Shown here: positions 8,954 to 17,992 of the stretch, one piece after another | How positions within the stretch are numbered: the first letter of the stretch is position 1 | Layout: the number at the start of each line of letters is the position of its first letter | NCBI RefSeq assembly: GCF_022352055.1 | Contig: NZ_JAKRWM010000001.1 | Coordinates: 496,001-560,000, forward strand | Source: Cohnella mopanensis | GTDB lineage: Bacteria > Bacillota > Bacilli > Paenibacillales > Paenibacillaceae | Length of the DNA: 64,000 nt | Direction: 5' to 3' | The notes under the pieces: generated by a model | The model's input: only the letters and a program-made list of their open reading frames with translations | Database searches by the model: none | Told to the model about the DNA's origin: nothing | Made by a program: the position numbers and the translations under genes

Positions 8954-9826
8954 ATGTTTAAAATCGTCGGCGTCGTGGGCGCGGGAACAATGGGACAGAG
9001 TATTGCGGAAATGCTTGCGGTTAAAGGATTGGACGTTCATCTGGTTGAGAAAACGCCCGAGAAGCTGCAGCAGGCGAGGGAAATGCTGGAACAAAGCTTG
9101 GATCGGCAGATGGAACGTTGGGCCATTACGGCCGCGGAGAAGAAACTGACGTTAAATCGGATACATATGGAAACTTCCTTGCAGTTTTTGGCCGATTGCG
9201 AGCTTGTGATCGAGACGATAAGCGAGGACTTGGATAGCAAGATGGACGTATTCCGCGAACTGGACGGGATCGTTGCGAATCATGCCGTACTCGCCAGCAA
9301 TACATCGACATTGAGTTTGACCGAGTTAGCCGGAGCGAGTCGATATCCGGAGCGTGTTATCGGCATGCACTTCGTGTATCCGGCACTTCGGATCGACGTC
9401 GTGGAAATTATTCGGGGACTGCAAACCTCGGATGAAACGTTCACGAAGACGAAGAGCTTTATCGATGAGATCCTCGACAAGAAAGGCGTCATGGTATACG
9501 AATCTCCGGGATTCGTAACAACGAGATTGATCTGCTTGCTCATTAACGAAGCTCTTCATTTACTGGAGGAAGGCGTCGCGTCTACGGAGGACATTGACGA
9601 CGCGATGAGGCTAGGATACCGGTTCGAGCACGGTCCTCTCGAGATGGCTGACAGATTCGGGCTAGATTCCGTGCTCGCCGCGCTGGATCGGATGTTCCGG
9701 GAATACGGCGAATTGAAATACCGCCCATCGTTCCTATTGAAGAAAAAAGTTCGCGCAGGGCAGTTAGGCATCAAGAGCGGGGTAGGATTCTTCAAGTACG
9801 ACAAGGATGGTGAACGGCTTAAATGA
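8954..9826 (+). CDS. 3-hydroxyacyl-CoA (3-hydroxybutyryl-CoA) dehydrogenase family protein
   Basis: 290-aa NAD-dependent dehydrogenase. The N-terminal Rossmann domain begins with VGVVGAGTMGQSIAE. The SNTSTLSLTELA and GMHFVYPALRIDVVEII segments are typical of the family, whose catalytic histidine is in GMHF. The C-terminal helical domain runs from about 180 with PGFVTTRL and GVGFFKYD. Length and single-function layout match the 3-hydroxybutyryl-CoA dehydrogenase type of short-chain acyl-CoA metabolism. The stop overlaps the acetate kinase start (ATGA), suggesting an acyl-CoA to acid/ATP branch. The precise chain length of the substrate is not readable. Confidence 0.85.
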   Translation: MFKIVGVVGAGTMGQSIAEMLAVKGLDVHLVEKTPEKLQQAREMLEQSLDRQMERWAITAAEKKLTLNRIHMETSLQFLADCELVIETISEDLDSKMDVFRELDGIVANHAVLASNTSTLSLTELAGASRYPERVIGMHFVYPALRIDVVEIIRGLQTSDETFTKTKSFIDEILDKKGVMVYESPGFVTTRLICLLINEALHLLEEGVASTEDIDDAMRLGYRFEHGPLEMADRFGLDSVLAALDRMFREYGELKYRPSFLLKKKVRAGQLGIKSGVGFFKYDKDGERLK

Positions 9827-11049
9827 ATATACTCGTTATTAACGCGGGAAGTTCTTCGCTCAAATATCAGCTCTACAATATGAAGACGGAAGACGTCTTA
9901 GCCAAGGGGAGGGTTGAGCGGATCGGAATGGACTCGTCCATTTTGACCCATGAGGTGGATCACCAACCGGAAGTACGGGAGGTGAGCGAGATTCTCGACC
10001 ATACGACTGCCATCAGGAAAGTGCTGGACATGCTGACACACCGAAAATTCGGCGTATTGCGGAACATTCAGGATATTCAAGCGGTTGGCCATCGCGTCGT
10101 GCACGGCGGGGAATCGTTCAGCCGCTCTGTGCTAGTAGATCAGAACGTCAAGTTGGAAATTCGCAAACTGTTCGATCTTGCGCCGCTTCACAACCCTGCT
10201 CACATGATGGGTATAGCCGCGGTGGAAGCGAACTTGCCTGAAGTTCCTCAAGCAGTCGTCTTCGATACAGCCTTTCATCAGACGATGCCGGCAACTTCTT
10301 TTATGTACGCAATTCCGACCGTACTGTACCGTAAGCACAAGATCCGCAGATACGGCTTCCATGGTACATCGCATGATTATGTCAGTAAACGCGCGGCGGA
10401 ATTTCTCGGGCGACCTCTCGAAGAGCTAAAGCTAATTACTTGCCATATCGGGAATGGGGCGAGCTGTGCGGCGATTCTTCATGGCAAATCTTTCGATACG
10501 AGCATGGGAATGACTCCACTTGAAGGGCTGATGATGGGAACGCGTAGCGGCGATCTCGATCCGGCGGTCGTGCCGTACACGATTAACAAAGAGGAATTGA
10601 CGTTAAACGAAGTGAACTCCATGCTGAATAAGCATAGCGGGTTGCTAGCGGTCTCGGGTATCAGCAGCGATATGCGCGAAATCGTGGATTCCATGAACGA
10701 AGGCAATGACAAAGCGAAGCTTGCTTTTGAAATGTACACATATCGTATACGGAAATACATCGGAGCTTATATCGCCGCGATGGACGGCGTGGATGCGATT
10801 ATTTTTACGGCGGGAGTCGGGGAAAATTCGGATGTGTTGCGTAAAGCCGTTTGTAATGGGCTAACCTTCTTCGGCATTCATCTGGATGAGCCGAGTAATG
10901 CCGTTCGTTCTTCCGAACCAAGACGAATCACGTCTGACGACTCGGCAGTAGACGTCTTAGTCGTACCTACGAACGAAGAGTTATTGATCGCACGAGATAC
11001 TTACCAGCTTGTACTGGCACGGCCTACGGAGGAAGCAGAGTCGCCTTGA
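9823..11049 (+). CDS. ackA: Acetate kinase
   Basis: 408 aa, the normal length for AckA. The N-terminus MNILVINAGSSSLKYQL is the acetate/butyrate kinase phosphate-binding signature. GFHGTSHDYV and the phosphate-2 motif THIGNGAS-like stretch (CHIGNGASCAAI) follow, with GTRSGDLDPA and FTAGVGENS further on. It interconverts acetate plus ATP and acetyl phosphate plus ADP in the cytoplasm. It is translationally coupled to the upstream 3-hydroxyacyl-CoA dehydrogenase. A phosphotransacetylase is not present in the window. Butyrate kinase is an alternative reading, but length and motifs favour AckA. Confidence 0.92.
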   Translation: MNILVINAGSSSLKYQLYNMKTEDVLAKGRVERIGMDSSILTHEVDHQPEVREVSEILDHTTAIRKVLDMLTHRKFGVLRNIQDIQAVGHRVVHGGESFSRSVLVDQNVKLEIRKLFDLAPLHNPAHMMGIAAVEANLPEVPQAVVFDTAFHQTMPATSFMYAIPTVLYRKHKIRRYGFHGTSHDYVSKRAAEFLGRPLEELKLITCHIGNGASCAAILHGKSFDTSMGMTPLEGLMMGTRSGDLDPAVVPYTINKEELTLNEVNSMLNKHSGLLAVSGISSDMREIVDSMNEGNDKAKLAFEMYTYRIRKYIGAYIAAMDGVDAIIFTAGVGENSDVLRKAVCNGLTFFGIHLDEPSNAVRSSEPRRITSDDSAVDVLVVPTNEELLIARDTYQLVLARPTEEAESP

Positions 11050-11064
11050 GAAGGGAGTTAAGTT

Positions 11065-12357
11065 ATGGAACGGGTAGATTTGGCCACGATCGGAAGTTAC
11101 GTCGGACAGTCCGTTAAATTCGGAGGATGGCTTACTCGCAAGAGATCGAGCGGCAAAATTCAGTTTTTGCAAATTCGGGACGGAATGGGTTTCATCCAAG
11201 GCGTACTCGTGAAGGCGGAAGTGGATGAGGCCGTATGGGAACGAGCGGGTCAATTAACGCAGGAAAGCTCCTTCTACGTCACCGGCATCGTACGGGAAGA
11301 TCCGCGCAGCCCTTCCGGATACGAGTTGTCCGTCACGGGAATCGAGATCATCCAGATTGCCAAAGACTACCCGATCACGCCGAAAGAACATGGCGTCGAT
11401 TTCTTAATGGACCATCGCCATCTGTGGCTGCGAGCTCCGCGGCAACGTGCGATCCTTCGGATCCGCGCAGTCATTATATCAGCCATACAAGGCTTCTTCG
11501 ATCAACGCGGCTTCACGCTCGTCGATCCACCCGTCCTAACTCCATCCTCCTGCGAGGGAACGACCAATTTGTTTCATACCAAATACTTCGAGGAAGACGC
11601 TTATCTGACCCAGAGCGGTCAGCTCTACATGGAAGCAGCGGCAATGGCGCTCGGTAAAGTATATTCTTTCGGGCCGACTTTCCGCGCGGAGAAATCCAAA
11701 ACCCGCCGTCATCTCATCGAGTTTTGGATGATCGAGCCAGAGATGGCCTTCGTTAATCACGAGCAAAATTTGAACGTCCAAGAACAATTTATTTCGCATG
11801 TCGTCGGTCAAGTGCTAAGCACTTGCAAAGCCGAGCTTGCGGTGCTGGAGCGGGATGTATCGGCTTTGGAGCGGGTACTTCCGCCGTTTCCGCGTATCAC
11901 TTACGATGAAGCGCTTGAATTGCTCAAAGAAGTCGGGATGAAGTTGCCGTGGGGAGAAGATTTCGGAGCCCCTCATGAAACGGCCATCGCCGAGAAATTC
12001 GATCGTCCGGTGTTTATTACCCACTATCCGGCAAGCTTCAAAGCTTTTTACATGAAACCCGATCCTAATCGACCTGAGGTTGTCCTATGCGCGGATATGA
12101 TTGCTCCGGAAGGTTATGGAGAGATAATCGGCGGCTCCCAGCGTATCGACGATCCTGAATTATTGGCCCAACGATTCGATGAGCATGAGCTTTCCGAGGA
12201 AGCTTATGGCTGGTACATGGATTTGCGCCGTTACGGATCGGTTCCGCATTCCGGATTCGGATTAGGTTTGGAGAGAGCGGTTGCTTGGATATGCGGACTG
12301 GAACATGTTCGCGAGACGATCGCTTTTCCACGTACGTTATACAGACTATATCCTTAA
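11065..12357 (+). CDS. asnS: Asparaginyl-tRNA synthetase
   Basis: 430-aa class IIb aminoacyl-tRNA synthetase. The N-terminal OB-fold anticodon-binding domain covers about residues 15-105 ([23 protein letters not shown]). The catalytic domain has class II motif 2 around [25 protein letters not shown] and motif 3 [15 protein letters not shown] near the C-terminus. It charges tRNA-Asn. It starts 15 bases after ackA with AAGGGAG upstream of the ATG and is followed by dnaD. The asnS-dnaD pair is conserved in Bacillus next to dinG, tseB, aspB and nth. Confidence 0.95.
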   Translation: MERVDLATIGSYVGQSVKFGGWLTRKRSSGKIQFLQIRDGMGFIQGVLVKAEVDEAVWERAGQLTQESSFYVTGIVREDPRSPSGYELSVTGIEIIQIAKDYPITPKEHGVDFLMDHRHLWLRAPRQRAILRIRAVIISAIQGFFDQRGFTLVDPPVLTPSSCEGTTNLFHTKYFEEDAYLTQSGQLYMEAAAMALGKVYSFGPTFRAEKSKTRRHLIEFWMIEPEMAFVNHEQNLNVQEQFISHVVGQVLSTCKAELAVLERDVSALERVLPPFPRITYDEALELLKEVGMKLPWGEDFGAPHETAIAEKFDRPVFITHYPASFKAFYMKPDPNRPEVVLCADMIAPEGYGEIIGGSQRIDDPELLAQRFDEHELSEEAYGWYMDLRRYGSVPHSGFGLGLERAVAWICGLEHVRETIAFPRTLYRLYP

Positions 12358-12393
12358 CTAACTTTATTCGTGTCATAAGGAGGAATGCAGGCA

Positions 12394-13122
12394 ATGATCG
12401 ATCGTAATGCTATGGCAAGAGGGATGGCCGAAGCCTACATGGACGGAGCCGTCAGCATTCCGTATGCTCTACTGCGAACTTACCGGGCCCTTAAACTGAA
12501 CGACACCGAAGGGATGCTTTTGCTGCATCTGATCGCTTATCGCCAGTTGGAGCAGAATGATTTTCCTACGATCGAGCAGCTTCAGGAGAGACTCGGTTGT
12601 TCGCCTGCGCTTGTGGGCCAATCTTTACAAAGGCTTATGAAGCAAGGTTTGGTTACGATAGACGAAGTGTTCGATCCTCAAACCGGCATTCAGTCCGAGA
12701 AATATAATCTGTCCGGTTTGTTCCAGAAAGTCGGAGAGCTACTTGCCGCAGGAGAACTTCCGATGCGCAGCGCATCCGGGAATGAATCGACCGGAGCGGG
12801 AGAAGATGGACGTCGGGAGCAACCAGAGACATCCAACGTCGTTCCGATCGTGCACAAGGCTGTTAATGCCAATCTATTCGTATTGTTCGAACAAGAATTC
12901 GGCCGTCCGTTGACGCCGACGGAATACGAGATCATGAACGGCTGGCTAGATCAGGACCAATACCCCGACGAGCTTATCCGCTTCGCTTTGAAGGAATCCG
13001 TGTTTGCTGGCAAACTCCATTTTCGCTATATTGACCGCATCTTATTGGAATGGAGCCGTAACCGCGTGACGAACGTCGAGGAAGCCCGGCTACATGCGCA
13101 GAAGTTTCGTACGGGGCGATAG
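12394..13122 (+). CDS. dnaD: DNA replication initiation/remodelling protein DnaD
   Basis: 242-aa protein. The N-terminal winged-helix DnaD domain covers about residues 15-105 (IPYALLRTYRALKLNDTEGMLLLHLIAY). A poor-complexity Gly/Glu-rich linker follows, then a C-terminal DnaD/DnaB-like helical domain from about 150, ending in FRYIDRILLEWSRN, the YxxxIL-type motif. It takes part in primosome loading and nucleoid remodelling (family knowledge). AAGGAGG at 12377-12383 is too close to the ATG at 12385, so the ATG at 12394 is preferred. It follows asnS as in Bacillus. Confidence 0.92.
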   Translation: MIDRNAMARGMAEAYMDGAVSIPYALLRTYRALKLNDTEGMLLLHLIAYRQLEQNDFPTIEQLQERLGCSPALVGQSLQRLMKQGLVTIDEVFDPQTGIQSEKYNLSGLFQKVGELLAAGELPMRSASGNESTGAGEDGRREQPETSNVVPIVHKAVNANLFVLFEQEFGRPLTPTEYEIMNGWLDQDQYPDELIRFALKESVFAGKLHFRYIDRILLEWSRNRVTNVEEARLHAQKFRTGR

Positions 13123-13169
13123 GAAAGCAAGAGGACGATAGCTAGTCGAAGTTGGATGATTAGATATTG

Positions 13170-13220
13170 AAAACTCCACTTTATAACCTGCTGTGGGGGC
13201 AGGCTGTAAAGTGGAGTTTT
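13170..13220. terminator. Bidirectional terminator between dnaD and mtnB
   Basis: AAAACTCCACTTTA (13170-13183) pairs perfectly with TAAAGTGGAGTTTT (13207-13220), giving A/T tracts at both ends. It serves convergent dnaD (+) and mtnB (-). Confidence 0.9.
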
Positions 13221-13233
13221 GCATGTATAACGA

Positions 13234-13884
13234 CTATTTGCGATTCGTTAGCAGCTGCCAACGATACACGTATTCGAACAGGAATTCGAACGCTTCCAAG
13301 TGACGCTTGGCTTCGAAGGCGTCACGTCCCCAAGCGTAAATTCCGTGCTTCCGCAAGAGAATGCCGGGAATGCGGTCCGCTATCCGTTCCGCGATCTCGG
13401 GAACGATGCGAGGGACTTCCGTGAAATTAGACAAGATCGGAATGTTAATGACCGCTTCTTCTTCCCAGATGTTCAACCCTTTAATGAGCTCGACTCCCTC
13501 TACGGGAACAGCGCGTCGTTCCCAGAACAATTCCGAGACTAAGCTGTTAAAGACGGAATGGATATGGAATATGGCACCGCAGCCGGTCAATCGGTAGATT
13601 TCGTTGTGAATGACCGTTTCCGCGGATGGCTTAAGCGATGTCGACTCGCAAGGGTTGCCGTTCCGATCAACGAACAGGAAATCCTCGTGTGTCGATTTGG
13701 ATTTGTCTTTGCCGCTTGCGGTTACGGCGAAGTAAAACTGATCAGGAGAATATGGGCCTACCCTCATGGACAAGTTACCGCTTGTTCCCGGGAAGAAGCC
13801 GCGCGCTGCGAAATCCGCTTTAACTGCCGATAGCTCGCCGATGACCCGTTGCTTCTCTTCCGTTGTAATATTCGCGAAACTCAT
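13234..13884 (-). CDS. mtnB: Methylthioribulose-1-phosphate dehydratase
   Basis: 216-aa class II aldolase-family protein. FFPGTSGNLSMRVG and FHIHSVFNSLVS (zinc-binding HxH type) fit MtnB, which dehydrates 5-methylthioribulose-1-phosphate in the methionine salvage pathway. ATGA overlap with mtnX shows coupling. It is the last gene of the pro-mtn run and is followed by a strong terminator, so mtnD, which follows mtnB in Bacillus subtilis, is missing at this place. Confidence 0.9.
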   Translation of the reverse strand: MSFANITTEEKQRVIGELSAVKADFAARGFFPGTSGNLSMRVGPYSPDQFYFAVTASGKDKSKSTHEDFLFVDRNGNPCESTSLKPSAETVIHNEIYRLTGCGAIFHIHSVFNSLVSELFWERRAVPVEGVELIKGLNIWEEEAVINIPILSNFTEVPRIVPEIAERIADRIPGILLRKHGIYAWGRDAFEAKRHLEAFEFLFEYVYRWQLLTNRK

Positions 13885-14570
13885 TTAGAACGGCCTCCTT
13901 GTTCAAGATGTTGAATAATATCGTGGAACGTATCGAACGGAATGTGCGGCAGGTCGAGCTCTTCGCATTTGTCCGTCAGGTGAGAACGGGAGAACACGAG
14001 ATCCACGATCTTCGCTCCGGCGAAATCCGTTACGCTATCGCCGATTAAGATGCGGTAGTATTGATCGGTCGGGAAACGGCGAATAACTGCCGTCTTGCAC
14101 ATTCCGCAACCGCCATGATCGCATTCTTCGTCGCAGGAGTGCGGCCAAGTAATCGTAATATTGTCACCGCTAAAGTTACTGCCGTTGCAATAAATATGGT
14201 CCGAAGGAATTCCGAACGGCTTGAGCAAAGGATAGATGAAGAAATCGATGCCGCCGCTCGTCACGTAGAAAGGCACGTCATTTTGTTTGCACCATTCTAA
14301 CAGCTCGGGAAACCCTGCACGGATGCCGGCGTTATTGAGAATGTAAGAAGTGACTTCCTCTTTCATTGAGGAGGGAAACAGCTGGAACATTTCTCCGACG
14401 CCTTGTTGAATCGATTTGCTCTCGCTCAGGATATCTTTGACGATATTCTCCCATCCTGGCGGGTTAAAATGTTTCATGAGGGCAACGATATTGTCGTTTA
14501 GCGTAATCGTTCCGTCAAAATCGCAAAACAAAACGGGTTGACGAGGAAACTGCGATGTCGTATTACTCAA
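13881..14570 (-). CDS. mtnX: 2-hydroxy-3-keto-5-methylthiopentenyl-1-phosphate phosphatase
   Basis: 229-aa HAD-superfamily phosphatase. The nucleophile motif is FCDFDGTIT near residue 18, with YVTSGG (motif II) and IGDSVTDFAGA (motif IV) further on. This is the MtnX type that forms the acireductone precursor in methionine salvage. A CDEECDHGGCGMC cysteine cluster at about residues 144-156 is notable and could bind metal. It overlaps mtnW and mtnB by four bases on each side. Confidence 0.92.
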   Translation of the reverse strand: MSNTTSQFPRQPVLFCDFDGTITLNDNIVALMKHFNPPGWENIVKDILSESKSIQQGVGEMFQLFPSSMKEEVTSYILNNAGIRAGFPELLEWCKQNDVPFYVTSGGIDFFIYPLLKPFGIPSDHIYCNGSNFSGDNITITWPHSCDEECDHGGCGMCKTAVIRRFPTDQYYRILIGDSVTDFAGAKIVDLVFSRSHLTDKCEELDLPHIPFDTFHDIIQHLEQGGRSK

Positions 14571-15796
14571 GATGTGCGTACCCCCCAGCGTTCTATGGCG
14601 ATGCGTAATTGTTCGTGATTAACGGCGAATTGCTCAAGAGTGGAACCGGACAAGACGGCATCGACGGCTTGCCGGAAAGCTTGCCCTCCGGCCGCGGAGC
14701 CGCCAGGATGACCGTGTACGCCGCCTCCTGCATTCACGACGACCTCAGGGCCGAAATCTCCCATGATTAGAGGGACTAGTCCGGGATGGATACCGGCAGA
14801 TGGGACCGGGAAAGCGGCTTTCTGCGGAAGCGACGGAGTTAATAAGGCTTCCATGACCGCAAGGTTCTCTGCTTTAGGCATCACGACGGATCCGTACGGC
14901 GACGGGAACAAGGAAAGATCCGCTCCGGCGATTCGCATCAGCTTGCCCAGCAGCAGAGGGGCCGATATTCCGTGATGCTGGGAAGGGTAGAACGCTCCGG
15001 CCATCGCCGGATGGGCAGCAATCGGAACATTGATCTCCGGATCCGCCGCAAGCTCCGCCAACGCATCGAAACCGTAGGCGAGCACGTTAAATAACAATCC
15101 GTTCGCTCCAGCGGCGATCGCCCTCTTGGCATTAGCTTTAAGTTGGAACGTCGAGCCCGTCAAGTTCGTGAAATAGAGCAGCTTTTGTCCGGTTATTTGC
15201 TCAGCTTCGCGAGCGGCGCTCATGCAGGCTTCTACCCGTTGCTCAAGAGGCGTGAGCGGATTCTCGAACAAGATTTCATCATCTTTAATGAGATCTACGC
15301 CACCAAGCGCCTGCTGTAGAAATTGCTCGCGCAAGTTGGCGAGTTCATGTCCGATGACCGATTTGAAAATACTCATCACTAGCGGGCGATCGTGGACGCC
15401 AAGAAGGTCGCGAACGCCCTGTACTCCGAATTTCGGTCCAGGGAATGCGCTTAGGAAATCGGCTGACGGCTCGATATCGATCAGTTTGATTTTGCCGTCC
15501 ATGGATAGCTTGCCGAATGCGGTCACGAGGAAAGCGGGAATGTCCCGGCTGAAATTCACGTCGGGATAAGCGATCGTAATGTCGGCGTATCGATCGCCGG
15601 GCTGCGCGCCCTCAGGTTCATGGGCCTGGACGGATACGACTTGACCGAGGTGCTTTTGCATTTGTTCCTTGGCTGCTTCCGGAAGCTCGGTCCAGCTTCC
15701 GACGGTTAAGCCGACCGCGATGCCTTGCGCTTTTTTATGGAAATCCGCTTTGTCGTCATAAAGACGGTATGTGGCGTTGCTATAAGAATAGTTCAC
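14567..15796 (-). CDS. mtnW: 2,3-diketo-5-methylthiopentyl-1-phosphate enolase (RuBisCO-like)
   Basis: 409-aa RuBisCO-like protein of the YkrW/MtnW group. The central GGVDLIKDDEIL holds the Lys/Asp/Glu metal-site cluster of the RuBisCO fold; PVPSAGIHPGL and NAGGGVHGHPGG are phosphate-binding loops. It catalyses the enolisation step of methionine salvage and does not fix CO2. The GTG start at 15796 has AGAGGG upstream. Only 62 bases separate it from proC, with no terminator or S-box (SAM riboswitch) seen, so it appears to be read through from proBAC. Confidence 0.93.
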   Translation of the reverse strand: MNYSYSNATYRLYDDKADFHKKAQGIAVGLTVGSWTELPEAAKEQMQKHLGQVVSVQAHEPEGAQPGDRYADITIAYPDVNFSRDIPAFLVTAFGKLSMDGKIKLIDIEPSADFLSAFPGPKFGVQGVRDLLGVHDRPLVMSIFKSVIGHELANLREQFLQQALGGVDLIKDDEILFENPLTPLEQRVEACMSAAREAEQITGQKLLYFTNLTGSTFQLKANAKRAIAAGANGLLFNVLAYGFDALAELAADPEINVPIAAHPAMAGAFYPSQHHGISAPLLLGKLMRIAGADLSLFPSPYGSVVMPKAENLAVMEALLTPSLPQKAAFPVPSAGIHPGLVPLIMGDFGPEVVVNAGGGVHGHPGGSAAGGQAFRQAVDAVLSGSTLEQFAVNHEQLRIAIERWGVRTS

Positions 15797-15858
15797 CGGG
15801 TTGTTTCCCTCTTTCTATTGTTAAGCTTTGACCGGGAGTTGGCAATATGGTTGGTTAT

Positions 15859-16731
15859 TCAGCCTTTGACGGCCTCGGCGCGAATCGCGTCGCCCATCTC
15901 GCGTGCTCTCTCCGCGCAACGCAATATGGCTTTGTTCATGCCTTCTTGGAAAGCGAATTGGTCCAGCGTTTCGATTGCGGCTTGAGTCGTTCCGTTGGGG
16001 GATGTGACTTTGCGCCTAAGCTCGCCCGGGTTTTCTCCCGTTGTGATCACCATCTCTGCCGCGCCGCGCACGGTTTGCACGGTGAGGTCTTTAGCGGCTT
16101 CCGGAGTAAGTCCGAGCTGAACGCCCGCATCGATCATCGCTTCCATCAAATAATAGACATAGGCGGGGCCGCTTCCGGATACTCCGTTAACGGCTTCGAT
16201 CAACGGCTCTTCGACGACGGCGCTCAAGCCGACGGCATTGAACATGTCGAGGGCAAGCTTCCGCTGATTGTCGTTCACGGTTTCCGAGAAGCTGATTCCG
16301 GTCGCGCCAAGACCGATCGTGCTCGACGTATTCGGCATCGTGCGGACGACGGGTTGCCCGCGACCTAACAGCTGATGGATTGTCGAAATAGATAAACCGG
16401 CGATAACCGAGATGATTAGCTGATCCGGGCGGAGCAACGGTTTCAAAGCGCTAATGGCAGCGGCGGAATCCTTCGGTTTCATGCCTAGAATGACGACGTC
16501 GGCGTTGGTCAAAGCGGAGGTTTTCAACTCATCCGTTGTCGCGGGTACGACGCCGTATTGCTGTTGAAGCTGCAGAAGGCGCTCCGCGTTCTGGCGATTC
16601 ATGACGGTAATGTTCTTCGGATCGGTTAGCTTGGCTTCCACGAGACCGCGCAAGATCGCCTCGGCCATGGAACCGGCACCGTAGAAACAAAGAGTATTGC
16701 CGCCTAGAGATGAGGTGTTCGTATCGGACAT
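15859..16731 (-). CDS. proC: Pyrroline-5-carboxylate reductase
   Basis: 290-aa NAD(P)-dependent reductase making the last step of proline synthesis. The N-terminal Rossmann fold starts with LCFYGAGSMAEAILRG. VRTMPNTSSTIGLGATGIS and the C-terminal GVSGSGPAYVYYLMEAM signature are diagnostic. The ATG at 16731 is used because AGGAG lies ten bases upstream; an in-frame ATG at 16770 would overlap proA and has no site. It lies 13 bases after proA and is followed without terminator by mtnW. Confidence 0.94.
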   Translation of the reverse strand: MSDTNTSSLGGNTLCFYGAGSMAEAILRGLVEAKLTDPKNITVMNRQNAERLLQLQQQYGVVPATTDELKTSALTNADVVILGMKPKDSAAAISALKPLLRPDQLIISVIAGLSISTIHQLLGRGQPVVRTMPNTSSTIGLGATGISFSETVNDNQRKLALDMFNAVGLSAVVEEPLIEAVNGVSGSGPAYVYYLMEAMIDAGVQLGLTPEAAKDLTVQTVRGAAEMVITTGENPGELRRKVTSPNGTTQAAIETLDQFAFQEGMNKAILRCAERAREMGDAIRAEAVKG

Positions 16732-16744
16732 GAGTGGATCACTC

Positions 16745-17992
16745 CTAAGTTCTGATTTGACCCGAGCCAATAACCCGGTATTTGGTTGAGGTTAGTGCTG
16801 GAAGACCCATAGGTCCCCGAGCGTGCAGCTTCTGCGTGCTAATGCCTATTTCCGCGCCGAAGCCGAACTCGAAGCCGTCCGTGAAGCGAGTAGAAGCATT
16901 GTGATATACGGCCGCAGCGTCTACTTCCTGTAGGAATCGTTCCGCATTCGCGGCATTAGCGGTGACGATACATTCCGAATGCTGGGTGCCGAAACGGCCG
17001 ATGTGACTCAGTGCCTCATCTAAATCCTTTACCACTTTGATGTTCAAAATGTAATCATTATATTCCGTGGCATAATTCTCATCGTTCGCCGCGTCGATCC
17101 AAGGAACGATATCGTGGGTGGCATCGCAGCCTTTAAGCTCGACATCGATGCTGCGGAACTTCTCGGCTAAATTATTTAAGTGAGTGCGTGCGAACGTTTC
17201 ATGCAGAAGCAAAGTTTCCATCGCGTTACATACGGAAGGGCGTTGGGCTTTGGCGTTGATAGCAATCGCTTCCGCCATTGCGTAATCGCCTGTTTCGTCG
17301 ACGTACGTATGGCAAATGCCAGCACCGGTTTCGATGACGGGAACCGTCGCGTTCTGGACGACGTTCTGAATGAGGGAAGCCCCGCCTCTAGGAATAATGA
17401 CGTCAAGTAATCCGTTTAACTTAAGCATCTCGTCAACGGAACTACGATTGGAGTCCTCGATTAACTGCACGGCATCCGCAGGCATGGCGGAATGGGATAA
17501 CGCTTCCTGCAACACGGCGATGATGCTTCGATTGGATGACAGAGCGGCCGATCCTCCGCGAAGAACGACGGCATTGCCGGTCTTTAAGCAGAGCGAAGCA
17601 GCATCGACGGTGACGTTCGGCCTAGCTTCGTAGATCATTCCGATGACGCCAATCGGCACGCGTCTTTTCTCGATATATAGGCCATTCGGACGGCGTATGG
17701 TTTCCAGAACCTCTCCGACGGGATCGGGTAAACCGACGATAAGCTTCACCGCATCGGCAATGTCTTGCAATCGTTCCGGAGTTAACTTTAACCGATCCAA
17801 CAGGGAAGCGGAGGTGCCTTGCTCCCGGCCTCGTGCGAGATCCTCTTCGTTAGCTGCTATAATTTGGTCTTGTTTGGAGATAAGGGCTTCCGCCATTAGA
17901 AGCAATGCTTCGTTTTTCTCGGCGGTCGTAAGCCTATTGAGTACCGCTGCGGCTTTCTTAGCCTCGCTCGCTTTCGTTCTGACTTCACTCAT
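16745..17992 (-). CDS. proA: Gamma-glutamyl phosphate reductase
   Basis: 415-aa aldehyde-dehydrogenase-fold enzyme converting glutamyl-5-phosphate to glutamate semialdehyde. IGVIGMIYEARPNVTVDAA and VLRGGSAALSSN are the proA signatures, and the catalytic cysteine lies in VETGAGICHTYVD. The ATG at 17992 is chosen because GGAGG lies nine bases upstream and it overlaps the proB stop by eight bases; an upstream start at 18034 lies inside proB. Confidence 0.95.
   Translation of the reverse strand: MSEVRTKASEAKKAAAVLNRLTTAEKNEALLLMAEALISKQDQIIAANEEDLARGREQGTSASLLDRLKLTPERLQDIADAVKLIVGLPDPVGEVLETIRRPNGLYIEKRRVPIGVIGMIYEARPNVTVDAASLCLKTGNAVVLRGGSAALSSNRSIIAVLQEALSHSAMPADAVQLIEDSNRSSVDEMLKLNGLLDVIIPRGGASLIQNVVQNATVPVIETGAGICHTYVDETGDYAMAEAIAINAKAQRPSVCNAMETLLLHETFARTHLNNLAEKFRSIDVELKGCDATHDIVPWIDAANDENYATEYNDYILNIKVVKDLDEALSHIGRFGTQHSECIVTANAANAERFLQEVDAAAVYHNASTRFTDGFEFGFGAEIGISTQKLHARGPMGLPALTSTKYRVIGSGQIRT

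Noticed and set aside
15797..15858. S-box (SAM riboswitch) before mtnW
   Set aside because: The 62-base gap is too short and lacks S-box core sequences.
15725..16368. Plus-strand open frames opposite proC and mtnW
   Set aside because: Shadows of the minus-strand genes; no start signals and no recognisable products.
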